This document shows positions 50,610-59,015 of a DNA stretch of 64,000 nt, in pieces. A model generated the notes under the pieces. That model did no database searches, was not told the DNA's origin, and saw only the letters and a list, made by a program, of their open reading frames with translations. The position numbers were made by a program, and so were the translations under genes. The stretch lies in assembly GCF_030316885.1 (NCBI RefSeq), contig NZ_JASZYQ010000003.1, forward strand, positions 558,001-622,000, in the 5' to 3' direction. The DNA comes from Variovorax jilinensis. Lineage in GTDB: Bacteria > Pseudomonadota > Gammaproteobacteria > Burkholderiales > Burkholderiaceae_C. Within the stretch, counting starts at the first letter, position 1. The number at the start of each line of letters is the position of its first letter.

Positions 50610-51539
50610 ATGGCTGCTCGCTCGATCGCATCGCTCTCGCTCGGATTCGGCCTCGTGTCGATCCCGGTCAAGCTTTATTCGGCCACCGAGAGCAGCGGCA
50701 CGATCCGCTTCAACCTGCTCACGCGCGACGGGTCGCGGGTCAAGCAGCAATACGTGTCGGAGAAGGATCCGGGCACCATCGTGCCGCGCTCCGAGATGAT
50801 CAAGGGCTACGAGTTCGAGAAGGACCGCTACGTCCTCTTCACGCCCGACGAACTCAAGGCCGTCGAGGAAAGCGCCAACCACACGGTCGAGATCGTCAGC
50901 TTCATTCCCGAGAAGGCGGTCGACCCGCTCTACTACGACAAGGCCTACTTCCTCGCACCCGACAAGCGAGGCGGCAAGTCGTATTCGCTGCTGCGCGCCG
51001 CAATGCAGAAGAGCGGCCGCTGCGCCCTCGCCAAATGGGCCTGGAAGGGAAAGCAGTACGTCGTCCAGGTGCGTGCAGCCGACGACGGCCTCGTGCTGCA
51101 GCAGCTGCTCTACGCCGACGAGGTCCGATCGATGAAGGAGCTCGAGATCGAGGACGTGAAGCCATCGGACGCCGAGGTCAAGCTCGCGCTTCAGCTGATC
51201 GACCAGATCGCGGCCGACAACTACGACCCGGCCGAATACGTCGACGAAGAAAAGCAGCGCATCCTGGCCGCGATCGACGCCAAGATCGCCGGCAAGCAGG
51301 TGGTGGCGACCGAAGAACGCGAAAGCGAGAGCAGCGGCCAGATCATCGACCTGACCGAGATGCTCCGTGCGAGCCTCGTGCGCGGCGGTGCCGGCGCTGC
51401 GCGTGCACCGCGCAAGGGCGCCGGGACGGCTCCCGAAGAGGTCACGCCGCTGGCCGCCAAGAAAGGCATCAGGCGCGCTGCGGCCAAGCCGGCCGCCGAA
51501 GAGGTCGCGACACCTGCACGCGCGCGATCGCGCAAGTGA
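50610..51539 (+). CDS. ku: Non-homologous end joining protein Ku (second copy)
   Basis: A 309-residue Ku paralog. MAARSIASLSLGFGLVSIPVKLYS and IIDLTEMLRASL match the family; the sequence differs widely from the first Ku, so this is not a recent duplication. The C-terminal tail is basic (KGIRRAAAKPAAEEVATPARARSRK). GGAGGT lies 6 bases before the ATG. Its stop overlaps the GTG start of the MerR/TPR gene (GTGA), so the two are coupled. The 142-bp interval before it has no clear terminator. Confidence 0.93.
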   Translation: MAARSIASLSLGFGLVSIPVKLYSATESSGTIRFNLLTRDGSRVKQQYVSEKDPGTIVPRSEMIKGYEFEKDRYVLFTPDELKAVEESANHTVEIVSFIPEKAVDPLYYDKAYFLAPDKRGGKSYSLLRAAMQKSGRCALAKWAWKGKQYVVQVRAADDGLVLQQLLYADEVRSMKELEIEDVKPSDAEVKLALQLIDQIAADNYDPAEYVDEEKQRILAAIDAKIAGKQVVATEERESESSGQIIDLTEMLRASLVRGGAGAARAPRKGAGTAPEEVTPLAAKKGIRRAAAKPAAEEVATPARARSRK

Positions 51540-52402
51540 GCGGGCCAGAGGCCGAGGCGCCGCACACGCTGCGTGCCCTCCAGGAAATGCTGGGGCTTTC
51601 GCGCAGCGCGGTATCGCGACTGATCGCCCATGGCTTCGTCACGCCTGCGCGCGGGCCACGCAACGAATACCGCTTCTCGTTTCGCGACGTCGTGCTGCTG
51701 CGCACCGCCCATCGGCTGCAGCAGGCGGCGATTCCGACGCGACGCATCGTGCGGGCGCTGCAGCGCCTTCGGGCCAGCCTGCCGGCCGAGTTGCCCTTGA
51801 GCGGCCTGCGCATCACCGCGGTCGGCAGTTCGATCGCGGTGCACGAGCGCGGCAGCCGCTGGGAGGCCGAGTCGGGGCAGCTGCTGATGGATTTCGAGGT
51901 CGAGGCGCTGCCGGGCTCGGTGGCTTTCGTTGACCATGGGCGCAGCGCCGCTTCGTCCGCGTCGTTGCCACTTCCGCCCGAGCCGGCGCCCTCGAGCGAC
52001 ACCGTGTTCGCGCAGGCCGAGGCGCTCGAGACAGCCGACCCGGCCACCGCCGAGCGCCTCTACCGAGCGCTGCTCGCAGATTCACCGGGCCATGCCGACG
52101 CCTGCCTGAACCTCGGCGCGCTGCTGAGCGAATCGAACCGCGGCGCCGAGGCGGTGGCGCTCTACGACCTCGGACTGCGTCACTCGCCGTTGGCGACCTT
52201 GCTGCATTTCAACCGTGCGGTCACGCTCGACGACCTGGGCCGCCTGGAGGAAGCGCTGCAAGGCTACGAAAGCTGTCTCGCGATCGACCCCGACTTCGCG
52301 GACGCCCACTTCAACGCCGCCCGCCTCTACGATCATCTGGGCGACCAGAAGCAGGCGATCCGCCACTTCAGCGCCTACCGCCGACTGCAGAAAAAGCGGT
52401 GA
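51536..52402 (+). CDS. MerR-like helix-turn-helix protein with TPR repeats
   Basis: A 288-residue protein from GTG 51536. Residues 1-70 resemble a MerR-type helix-turn-helix (LRALQEMLGLSRSAVSRLIAHGFVTPARGPRNEYRFSFRDVVLLR). The C-terminal part (about 170-285) has tandem TPR units (DACLNLGALLSESNRGAEAVALYDLG and further). The GTGA overlap with ku2 shows translational coupling. A role in controlling or assisting the Ku system is inferred from context; TPR units suggest protein contacts. Confidence 0.82.
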   Translation: MSGPEAEAPHTLRALQEMLGLSRSAVSRLIAHGFVTPARGPRNEYRFSFRDVVLLRTAHRLQQAAIPTRRIVRALQRLRASLPAELPLSGLRITAVGSSIAVHERGSRWEAESGQLLMDFEVEALPGSVAFVDHGRSAASSASLPLPPEPAPSSDTVFAQAEALETADPATAERLYRALLADSPGHADACLNLGALLSESNRGAEAVALYDLGLRHSPLATLLHFNRAVTLDDLGRLEEALQGYESCLAIDPDFADAHFNAARLYDHLGDQKQAIRHFSAYRRLQKKR

Positions 52403-52556
52403 GGGCGGGCATTGTTGGCAGTCCGGCCCGATAGGCGGCGAACCTGCGCCGCCGGAGCGCGTCCAAAATATCAAGCGCCGGACGGCTTTCTGCCATCCGG
52501 GATTCCCACCGCCTCCATACCGCGCCCCTCCATGGGCTGTCGGACGAGCAAAATCC

Positions 52557-53123
52557 ATGACCATGAATTCAGCAGGAGACACCGGCCTCGACAGCCTGGA
52601 CGGCTGGGCCGCGCACATCGCGGCCGTCACGGCTCGCGTCGATCCCCGCGCCGGCGGCATGATCGAGCGTTCGATCGGCAGCCTGCTGGGCGTGGTGCGC
52701 GAGCAGTTGCAACTCGAGGTCGTCTTCGTGGGCGAATTCGTCGACGGCAACCGCGTGTTCCGCCACATTGCGACGCGCACCGACGATGCCGTGATCAAGC
52801 CCGGCGAGTTCCATCCCACCGCCGAGACCATCTGCCAGCGCATCGTCGACGGCCGGCTGCCCTCGGTCATGCACGACGTCGCCAGCGTGCGCGAACGATA
52901 CGGTCTTCCTGCGTACTACGGGCTGATCGGCGGTCACATCGGCGTGCCGGTGCGCCTGGCCGACGGCACGCTGTACGGCATCCTGTGCGGCTTCAGCTTC
53001 ACGGCGGCGCCGCACCTGCAGGAACGCGATGTCAAGCGCATGGAGATGGCGGCCCACGCCACCGCACGGCTGATCGCGCAGGCCGAAGGCCGCGACATCG
53101 AACCGGATGCAGCCGCCCATTGA
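52557..53123 (+). CDS. GAF domain protein
   Basis: A 188-residue single-domain GAF protein. The ATG gives MTMNSAGDTGLDSLDGW; the fold is shown by IGSLLGVVREQLQLEVVFVGEF, then GHIGVPVRLADGTLYGILCGFS and RMEMAAHATARLIAQAE. There is no output domain, so it is either a free sensor or partner of another protein. It begins 154 bp after the TPR gene; an alternative ATG lies 6 bases downstream. Confidence 0.85.
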   Translation: MTMNSAGDTGLDSLDGWAAHIAAVTARVDPRAGGMIERSIGSLLGVVREQLQLEVVFVGEFVDGNRVFRHIATRTDDAVIKPGEFHPTAETICQRIVDGRLPSVMHDVASVRERYGLPAYYGLIGGHIGVPVRLADGTLYGILCGFSFTAAPHLQERDVKRMEMAAHATARLIAQAEGRDIEPDAAAH

Positions 53124-53186
53124 TCTGCGTTGCGCGCAAGGCAGGCACCGCCGAAAAGGGGAAGCACTATCACCTTCGGCTCGCCG

Positions 53187-53204
53187 ATCCGCCGAATGGC
53201 GGAT
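53187..53204 (+). terminator. Candidate hairpin after the GAF gene
   Basis: ATCCGCC-GAAT-GGCGGAT makes a 7-bp perfect stem about 65 bp after the GAF stop. The following bases (TCACATTTCC) lack a T-run, so intrinsic termination is uncertain. The rest of 53124-53329 shows no supported gene. Confidence 0.4.
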
Positions 53205-53329
53205 TCACATTTCCCGCCGAGGCGCCCAGACTGCGCTGATCGCACTTCCAGGCCTTCGGCGCGACAAATCATGTACACCGAACTCGAGATCCCGCATCCG
53301 TTCCCGCAGCCGGGACCGGCGGCTTGGGC

Positions 53330-53746
53330 ATGGCGAAGGCCCCGCACCCAGTGATTGCCATCAATTCCGTACGCCGCAAGTCGGCCCTGCTGGCTGCCGT
53401 CTCGGTGCTGCTGGCCGCCCTCGGCCTGCAGGCCTACGCGCTCGGCTACCCGATGGGGATGTCGATGCTCGCGGTGTCCACGGTGCAGGCCGGCATCTGC
53501 TCGGCCATGTTCTCGAGCCGCTTGCTGAAGGCGGCGGTGGCGACCAACTTCCTGCTCTTCGCATTCCACGCGCTGGTGATCACGCATTTCCTGCTGCGGC
53601 CCGGATCGCCCGCCGTGTTCGACGTCGCGGACTTCGCATGCGCCGTTTTCGCGGCCGCCTCGCTGGTCTTCACGCCGGTCGAGACGATCGCGCTGATCGT
53701 GCGACGGGCCTATCTGCAGCGCCCGCGCCGCGGCACGCCGCGCTGA
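53330..53746 (+). CDS. Hypothetical integral membrane protein
   Basis: A 138-residue protein with four predicted transmembrane helices (LLAAVSVLLAALGLQAYAL, MSMLAVSTVQAGICSAMF, FLLFAFHALVITHFLL and FACAVFAAASLVFTPV) and a basic C-terminus (RRGTPR). No conserved domain is recognised. ATG 53330 is used; a TTG lies 6 bases upstream. It converges on the isochorismatase-type gene with 19 bp between. Confidence 0.68.
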   Translation: MAKAPHPVIAINSVRRKSALLAAVSVLLAALGLQAYALGYPMGMSMLAVSTVQAGICSAMFSSRLLKAAVATNFLLFAFHALVITHFLLRPGSPAVFDVADFACAVFAAASLVFTPVETIALIVRRAYLQRPRRGTPR

Positions 53747-53765
53747 ACGGTGCGCGCCGCAGTTC

Positions 53766-54368
53766 CTAGCGAATCAGGGCCTGCAGGTCCCGGAAGCGCG
53801 GATGCTCCGCGCTGCGGAGCCATTCGAAACCGACCATCTCGGTGGTGACCAGTTCGGCGCCGGCGCCGGCCAGCCGATCGAAGGCCGCGTCGCGGTTGCG
53901 TTCGGTGCGCGAGCTGCAGGCATCGGTCACGACCCAGACTTCGAACTCGTCCTCGAGCAGGTCGAGTGCGGTCTGGAGCAGGCAGACGTGGGCTTCGCAG
54001 CCCGCGATCACGATCGTGTTGCGCTCCTCGGCGGCCGCAGCCGGCTTCTGCAGGTGCTTGGGCAGGCTGCGCGCGTTGCCCTGCGGTGCCTTGGCAGGCG
54101 CACGCAGCCACTCGACCAGGCCTTCCTCCGCGCCGCTGAAGTGCATCTTGGCAAGGGTGCGCTGGCACAGCGCGCGAATCGCGGGCAGGTTCTCGCCCAG
54201 CTTGGAGGGGTTCTGCTCGGTGCCCCAGATGGGCACGTCGACCAGGCGCGCCATCTCGGCGAGTCGCACGGCGTTCTTCGCCACCGCTTCGTCTTCGAAG
54301 ATCGCAGGCATCAGGCGGGCCTGGTAGTCGACCAGGAGCAATTGGGATTGGGAGGCGTCGAGCAGCAT
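53766..54368 (-). CDS. Isochorismatase-fold cysteine hydrolase
   Basis: A 200-residue isochorismatase-like (cysteine hydrolase) protein. The catalytic Asp is in LLLVDYQARL, the Lys in TLAKMHFSG and the nucleophilic Cys in VIAGCEAHVC. The substrate is unknown; family members include nicotinamidases and biuret or N-carbamoyl hydrolases. Start MLLDASQSQ was chosen; a longer frame is not family-like. The 137 bp upstream of it include copy D of the repeat. Confidence 0.88.
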   Translation of the reverse strand: MLLDASQSQLLLVDYQARLMPAIFEDEAVAKNAVRLAEMARLVDVPIWGTEQNPSKLGENLPAIRALCQRTLAKMHFSGAEEGLVEWLRAPAKAPQGNARSLPKHLQKPAAAAEERNTIVIAGCEAHVCLLQTALDLLEDEFEVWVVTDACSSRTERNRDAAFDRLAGAGAELVTTEMVGFEWLRSAEHPRFRDLQALIR

Positions 54369-54423
54369 GGATTCGTTCTTTGGCAACCCCAAACCGTACC
54401 ACCGAATCGAACCGCCATGCACT

Positions 54424-54503
54424 CAGCCCGGCGCCGGGCCGCCCCAAGGCGCCTCGCGGCCCCGGCCGGGGGCAAGCCCACTCCGGAGGGAGCGCGGGGG
54501 CCC
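54424..54503 (+). repeat. Intergenic repeat, copy D
   Basis: Contains GCGCCGGGCCGC (54431-54442), CCCCAAGGCG, CCCGGCCGGGGGC and GGAGCGCGGGGGC, and ends beside the stop of the sugar dehydrogenase gene. It is the best match to copy E in the first 20 bases. Confidence 0.68.
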
Positions 54504-54505
54504 TA

Positions 54506-55624
54506 TCAATCGGGCCGGAGCCGGATCAGCTTCCCGTCCGACTCATCCGTGAGCACGTAGATGAGCCCATCCGGGCCCTGTCGCACGTCGCGGATGCGGG
54601 CGCGGCCATCCTCCAGCAGCTTGTGCTCGGCCACCACCTTGCCGTCCTTCAGTTCGATCCGGTCGAGGTAGCCGAACTTGAGCGAGCCGACGAAGAGATT
54701 GCCCTTCCAGGCAGGGCCGTAGCGGTCGCTGGTCAGAAAGGCCATGCCGGAAGGGGCGATCGACGGCACCCAGTAGTGCAGCGGCTGCTCCATGCCCTCG
54801 CGGCGGGTGATGCCCTCGCCGATCCGGCCGCCGCCGTAGTTCTCGCCGTAGGTGATGACCGGCCAGCCGTAGTTGCGGCCTGGCTGGGGGACATTGATCT
54901 CGTCGCCGCCCTGCGGGCCGTGTTCATGCATCCAAAGCCGGCCGTCGGGCGACAGGGTGGCGCCCTGCCCGTTGCGGTGGCCGTAGCTCCAGATCTCGGG
55001 CAGCGCGCCGGCCCGGCCGACGAAGGGGTTGTCAGGCGGCGCCTTGCCGTCCTTGGCGATGCGCACCACCTTGCCGAGGTGGTTGTCGAGCTTCTGGGCG
55101 TCCTCCTTGCGGCTGAAGCGATCGCCCAGAGTGAGAAACAGCGTGCCGTCGCGCGCCTCGACGATGCGGCAGCCGAAATGGTTGCGGCTCGCGACCTTGG
55201 GCCGCTGGCTGAAGATCACGCCGACGCCCTCGAGCCGGCTACCGTCCTCGGACAGGCGGGCTCGCGCGAGGGCCGTGCCGTTCCCGGAGCCGCCCGATTC
55301 CGGCTCGGAATAGCAGAAGTACAGCGTGCGGTTGCGCGCGAAGTCCGAATCGAGTTGCACGTCGAGCAGGCCACCCTGCCCGCCGGCCGCGATCTCGGGC
55401 AGGCCGGCCAGTGGAGCGCCAGCCTTGCCGTCGGCCGAGACGATGCGCATGCGGCCCGCCTTCTCGGTCACGAGGAATCGGCCGTCGGGCAGGAAAGCCA
55501 CGCTCCAAGGGTTCTGCAGGCCGCTGGCCACCACCTCGGGCCGCGGCGCGGCGGTCGCGATGCCCAGGTGAACGAGCAGGCCGATGAGGATGAGCTTGAG
55601 GATCCGGGAAACCGATGCGGTCAT
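54506..55624 (-). CDS. PQQ-dependent soluble aldose sugar dehydrogenase-like protein
   Basis: A 372-residue exported six-bladed propeller protein of the YliI/soluble glucose dehydrogenase family. Signal peptide MTASVSRILKLILIGLLVHLGIATAA; then NPWSVAFLPDGRFLVTEKAG, GLLDVQLDSDFARNRTLYFCYS, ASRNHFGCRIV, SYGHRNGQGATLSPDGRLWMHEHGPQGGDEIN and GLIYVLTDESDG. By family it oxidises aldose sugars using PQQ in the periplasm; the substrate is unknown. The 3' end abuts the repeat copy D. Confidence 0.9.
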   Translation of the reverse strand: MTASVSRILKLILIGLLVHLGIATAAPRPEVVASGLQNPWSVAFLPDGRFLVTEKAGRMRIVSADGKAGAPLAGLPEIAAGGQGGLLDVQLDSDFARNRTLYFCYSEPESGGSGNGTALARARLSEDGSRLEGVGVIFSQRPKVASRNHFGCRIVEARDGTLFLTLGDRFSRKEDAQKLDNHLGKVVRIAKDGKAPPDNPFVGRAGALPEIWSYGHRNGQGATLSPDGRLWMHEHGPQGGDEINVPQPGRNYGWPVITYGENYGGGRIGEGITRREGMEQPLHYWVPSIAPSGMAFLTSDRYGPAWKGNLFVGSLKFGYLDRIELKDGKVVAEHKLLEDGRARIRDVRQGPDGLIYVLTDESDGKLIRLRPD

Positions 55625-55711
55625 GTGCTGGCGGATGAAGTGGCAGGCCGAGGCCGGGTGCTCCAACTTAGCGTACTTTGCAATTCCTTTTTCTTACATC
55701 TGCAAAAGCGC

Positions 55712-55724
55712 TTATGCCGCATAA
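55712..55724. promoter_or_regulatory. 13-bp palindrome in the divergent spacer
   Basis: TTATGC-C-GCATAA is a perfect palindrome in the AT-rich 225-bp interval between the sugar dehydrogenase and NlpC/P60 genes. It may be an operator for either. No known consensus is matched. Confidence 0.4.
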
Positions 55725-55813
55725 CGGTGACTTTTACATTTGGGAATGTGAGGAAAAGAAAAATCCTGAGGAATGACAAGGATTTACAGGCAAAATCGTG
55801 AATTCGCATGAAA

Positions 55814-55842
55814 TTGACACCTCAAGGTGTCGTCCATATCCT
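55814..55842 (+). promoter_or_regulatory. Sigma-70 promoter for the NlpC/P60 gene
   Basis: TTGACA (55814-55819), a 17-bp spacer and TATCCT (55837-55842) form a near-consensus promoter. Transcription would begin at about 55849-55850, exactly on the A of the preferred ATG, so the mRNA would be leaderless. Confidence 0.7.
55816..55831. promoter_or_regulatory. Operator-like palindrome overlapping the -35 box
   Basis: GACACCT-CA-AGGTGTC is a perfect 16-bp inverted repeat that overlaps the end of the -35 box and most of the spacer. A repressor here would block RNA polymerase. The binding protein is unknown. Confidence 0.55.
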
Positions 55843-55849
55843 ACGCGCC

Positions 55850-56416
55850 ATGCGTCTAATTCTCCTATCGGCAAGCCTCCTGCTTGCCTTCGCCGCTCAC
55901 GCAGCTCCGCAGCAGCTCGATCGGACAGACGATCACCACTCCACAACGGCGATGACTGAAAAGGGCCTGATGGGCCAGTTCCAGCAGGTTCGCCAGACCG
56001 TCGCCGATCGCACCTCCGACCTGGTCGTGACCGCCATCGGTTTCCTGGGCGTACCGTACCGTCGCGGCGGCAACACGGCCGAGACCGGCTTCGACTGCAG
56101 CGGCTTCGTGCGCGCCATGTACAACCAGACCGTCGGCCACCTGCTGCCGCGCCGCGCCGAGGAACAGGCCGCCGCCACGCAGAAGATCGACCGCAGCGAC
56201 CTCAAGCCCGGCGACCTGGTCTTTTTCAAGACCATGAAGCGCGCCTTCAGCCACGTCGGCATCTACGTCGGCGAAGGCAAGTTCATCCATGCGCCGAAGC
56301 CCGGCGCAGAGGTCCGGGTCGAGGACATGAGCGGCAGCTACTGGCAACGCCGCTTCAGTGGCGCCCGCCGGGTCGCAGCGGCCCAGGACGATCTGGTCAA
56401 GGTCTCGGGCGACTGA
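55850..56416 (+). CDS. C40 (NlpC/P60) peptidoglycan endopeptidase
   Basis: A 188-residue exported peptidase that cleaves peptide stems of peptidoglycan. Signal peptide MRLILLSASLLLAFAAHA; then the NlpC/P60 domain with Cys in FDCSGFVRAMYN and His in HVGIYVGEGKFIHAP. An ATG at 55808 is in frame but lies before the promoter -35 box, would give a long n-region, and is not supported. No Shine-Dalgarno sequence precedes 55850, consistent with a leaderless transcript. Confidence 0.9.
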   Translation: MRLILLSASLLLAFAAHAAPQQLDRTDDHHSTTAMTEKGLMGQFQQVRQTVADRTSDLVVTAIGFLGVPYRRGGNTAETGFDCSGFVRAMYNQTVGHLLPRRAEEQAAATQKIDRSDLKPGDLVFFKTMKRAFSHVGIYVGEGKFIHAPKPGAEVRVEDMSGSYWQRRFSGARRVAAAQDDLVKVSGD

Positions 56417-56458
56417 CCCACGAGGTCACGGGCCGCTTCGCCGGCAGCCCGACACATG

Positions 56459-56485
56459 AAAAATCCCGCACTCGGCGGGATTTTT
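56459..56485. terminator. Bidirectional terminator between C40 peptidase and lpdA genes
   Basis: AAAAATCCCGC-ACTCG-GCGGGATTTTT: an 11-bp perfect stem with A and T tracts on either side. It ends both the C40 gene and, from the other strand, the pyruvate dehydrogenase operon. Confidence 0.92.
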
Positions 56486-56507
56486 CATTGGGGCGCCGCC
56501 CGGGCGC

Positions 56508-58355
56508 TCAGCGCTTGACCGGCGGCAGGTCGGTGCAATGCCCGTGCACCGCCTCGGCCGCGAGGCCGATGCTCTCGCCGAGCGTCGGATGCGGATGGAT
56601 GGTCTTGCCGATGTCGTAGGCATCCGCGCCCATTTCGATCGCCAGCGCGATCTCGCCGATCATGTCGCCGGCATGGGTGCCGACGATGCCACCGCCCACG
56701 ATGCGATGCGACTCGGCATCGAACAGCAGCTTGGTGAAGCCCTCGTCACGGCCGTTGGCGATCGCCCGACCCGAGGCGGTCCACGGGAACAGGCCCTTCT
56801 CTACCTTCACGCCCTCGGCCTTCGCCTGATCCTCGGTGAGGCCGACCCAGGCCACTTCGGGATCGGTGTACGCCACGCTCGGGATCACGCGCGCATTGAA
56901 GGCCGCGCTCGCGAGTTCGCGGTCGCCCTTCTGCTCGCCCGCGATCACCTCGGCCGCCACGTGGGCCTCGTGCACCGCCTTGTGCTCGAGCATCGGCTGG
57001 CCGACGATGTCGCCGACCGCGAAGATGTGCGGCACGTTGGTGCGCATCTGGATGTCGACCGGGATGAAGCCGCGGTCGCTGACCGCGATGCCGGCCTTCT
57101 CGGCGCCGATCTTCTTGCCGTTGGGGCTGCGCCCCACCGCCTGCAGCACCAGGTCGTACAGCTGAGGCTCCTTGGGCGCCTGCTCGCCTTCGAAGCTCAC
57201 GCGTATGCCTTCCTTGGTGGCCTCGGCGCCGACCGTCTTCGTCTTCAGCATGATGTTGTCGAAGCGCGGCGCGTTGAGCTTCTGCCAGACCTTGACCAGG
57301 TCGCGGTCGGCGCCCTGCATCAGGCCGTCGAGCATCTCGACCACGTCGAGCCGGGCGCCCAGCGTCGAATACACCGAGCCCATCTCGAGGCCGATGATGC
57401 CGCCGCCGAGGATCAGCATGCGCTTGGGCTCGATGCCGAGCTCGAGCGCGCCGGTGGAGTCGACCACGCGCGGATCGTCCTTGGGCATGAACGGCAGGTG
57501 CACGGCCTGCGAGCCCGCGGCGATCACGCAGTGGCGGAACTTGACGGTCTGCGCCTTGCCGGTGGTCGCCTGGCCGCTGCCGCTCGTTTCCTGCACCTTC
57601 ACGTGGAAGGCGTCGATGAATTCGCCGACGCCGCGCACGGTCGTGACCTTGCGCATCTTGGCCATCGCGGCCAGGCCGCCGGTGAGCTTGGAGACCACCT
57701 TGTTCTTGCGGCCCAGCAGCTTGGCGCGGTCGATCGCCGGCGCCCCGTAGCTGACGCCGAGGTCGGCGAAGTGCTTGACCTCGTCGATCACGGCCGCCAC
57801 GTGCAGCAGCGCCTTCGACGGGATGCAGCCGACGTTGAGGCAGACGCCGCCGAGCGTCGCGTAGCGCTCGACCAGGATCACCTTGAGGCCCAGGTCGGCA
57901 GCCCGGAACGCGGCCGAGTAGCCGCCCGGGCCGGCACCGAGCACCAGCAGGTCGCAGTCGAAGTCGACCGCGCCGGTGTAGCTGGAAGCCGCCGCAGGCG
58001 CGCTGACGGGTGCGGCGGCTGCGGATACTGGCTTGGCGGAAGGTGCTGCCGCCGCAGGAGCTGCAGCGGCGGGCGATGCCGCAGCCGGAGCCGGCGCAGG
58101 CGCCGCAGCGGCACCCTCGGCGGCGTCGAGCGTCAGCACGACCGAGCCTTCCTTGACCTTGTCTCCGACCTTGACCGCGAGCGACTTCACGACGCCCGCA
58201 TGCGACGACGGGATTTCCATCGAGGCCTTGTCCGACTCCACCGTGATCAGCGACTGCTCGGCCTTCACCGTGTCGCCGACCTTGACCAGCACCTCGATCA
58301 CCGCGACTTCGTCGAAATCGCCGATGTCCGGCACCTTGATTTGTAGTTCGCTCAT
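56508..58355 (-). CDS. lpdA: Dihydrolipoyl dehydrogenase of pyruvate dehydrogenase with lipoyl domain
   Basis: A 615-residue E3. Residues 1-80 are a lipoyl domain with Lys43 in [10 protein letters not shown]; an Ala/Pro linker covers about 81-127; then the FAD domain ([19 protein letters not shown]), redox Cys172/Cys177 in [15 protein letters not shown] site [17 protein letters not shown] and the active-site His in [11 protein letters not shown]. This N-terminal extension is typical of betaproteobacterial pyruvate complexes and absent from the other E3 in the window. The ATG overlaps the Ntn gene stop by 4 bp. Confidence 0.95.
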   Translation of the reverse strand: MSELQIKVPDIGDFDEVAVIEVLVKVGDTVKAEQSLITVESDKASMEIPSSHAGVVKSLAVKVGDKVKEGSVVLTLDAAEGAAAAPAPAPAAASPAAAAPAAAAPSAKPVSAAAAPVSAPAAASSYTGAVDFDCDLLVLGAGPGGYSAAFRAADLGLKVILVERYATLGGVCLNVGCIPSKALLHVAAVIDEVKHFADLGVSYGAPAIDRAKLLGRKNKVVSKLTGGLAAMAKMRKVTTVRGVGEFIDAFHVKVQETSGSGQATTGKAQTVKFRHCVIAAGSQAVHLPFMPKDDPRVVDSTGALELGIEPKRMLILGGGIIGLEMGSVYSTLGARLDVVEMLDGLMQGADRDLVKVWQKLNAPRFDNIMLKTKTVGAEATKEGIRVSFEGEQAPKEPQLYDLVLQAVGRSPNGKKIGAEKAGIAVSDRGFIPVDIQMRTNVPHIFAVGDIVGQPMLEHKAVHEAHVAAEVIAGEQKGDRELASAAFNARVIPSVAYTDPEVAWVGLTEDQAKAEGVKVEKGLFPWTASGRAIANGRDEGFTKLLFDAESHRIVGGGIVGTHAGDMIGEIALAIEMGADAYDIGKTIHPHPTLGESIGLAAEAVHGHCTDLPPVKR

Positions 58356-58942
58356 TTGGACACCTTGAGTTTGAGTGAGAGTGTCTCGACCGGACCGGCC
58401 GAGTTGCGATCGAATTCGCAGGCCGCGGCCACGCCGGCCTCGGCCACCTCGCGCGCCGAGCGCGCCTTGTCATACACCGCATGCATGGCACCGAGCGCGA
58501 AGCTGCGTCCCGAGCCGATGCTCCAGAACTGCTTGAACTCGAACACCTCGCGGTAGCTGTAGATGCCGTAGATGCCGCTCGAATTGGCCAGCAGCATCGT
58601 GAACTGGCTCGACTCGTAGGGCTCGTGCTCGTCTTCCTTTGGCTGCAGGAAGAACGAATCCTTGAGCACCGGATGCAGCAGCGTGAAGGTGCGGAAGATC
58701 TCGTCCTTGCTGCCGAAGCGCAGCGCTTCCGCCGGCTGTGCCGCGAGCGCGTGCTGAAGCACCAGGAAGTGCGCCGCCGCGCCGGCCAGCGCGAAGATGC
58801 TCTGGCCCGCCGCGTCGTTCACCATGAACAGCTTCCTGTTCGCCTCGGCGCGGTGCGAGAGCCGCGTATCGCCGAAGGTCACGAGGGAGTCAGCCGACAT
58901 CACGACCTGGCCGCCCTTGCGGACGGCCACGACAGTTGTCAT
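58352..58942 (-). CDS. HslV-like Ntn-hydrolase
   Basis: A 196-residue protein with proteasome beta/HslV character. It begins [30 protein letters not shown], where Thr2 would be the N-terminal nucleophile after Met removal; Asp and Lys follow as in HslV, and [17 protein letters not shown] matches the HslV GSG-x3-A loop. Substrate is unknown. It sits between aceF and lpdA and overlaps lpdA by 4 bp. No HslU partner is adjacent. Confidence 0.75.
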   Translation of the reverse strand: MTTVVAVRKGGQVVMSADSLVTFGDTRLSHRAEANRKLFMVNDAAGQSIFALAGAAAHFLVLQHALAAQPAEALRFGSKDEIFRTFTLLHPVLKDSFFLQPKEDEHEPYESSQFTMLLANSSGIYGIYSYREVFEFKQFWSIGSGRSFALGAMHAVYDKARSAREVAEAGVAAACEFDRNSAGPVETLSLKLKVSK

Positions 58943-59015
58943 AGGGGCTCGCGCCGGGCCGCCCCAGGCGAGCCGCCCCCTCGAGGGGCAAGCGCCGCAG
59001 GTGCTCCGGGGGTGT
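58943..59015 (+). repeat. Intergenic repeat, copy E
   Basis: Occupies the whole gap between the aceF stop and the Ntn-hydrolase ATG. It has GCGCCGGGCCGC (58951-58962), CCCCAGGCG, a CCCCCTCGAGGGG palindrome and CCGGGGGTG. It lies inside an operon, so it must be transcribed. Confidence 0.7.

Noticed and set aside
53271..53354. 27-codon frame MYTELEIPHPFPQPG before the small membrane protein
   Set aside because: No ribosome-binding site and too short; it overlaps the start of the supported gene.
55808..55849. Upstream ATG of the NlpC/P60 gene
   Set aside because: It lies 5' of the -35 box of the likely promoter and would add 14 residues before an already complete signal peptide.
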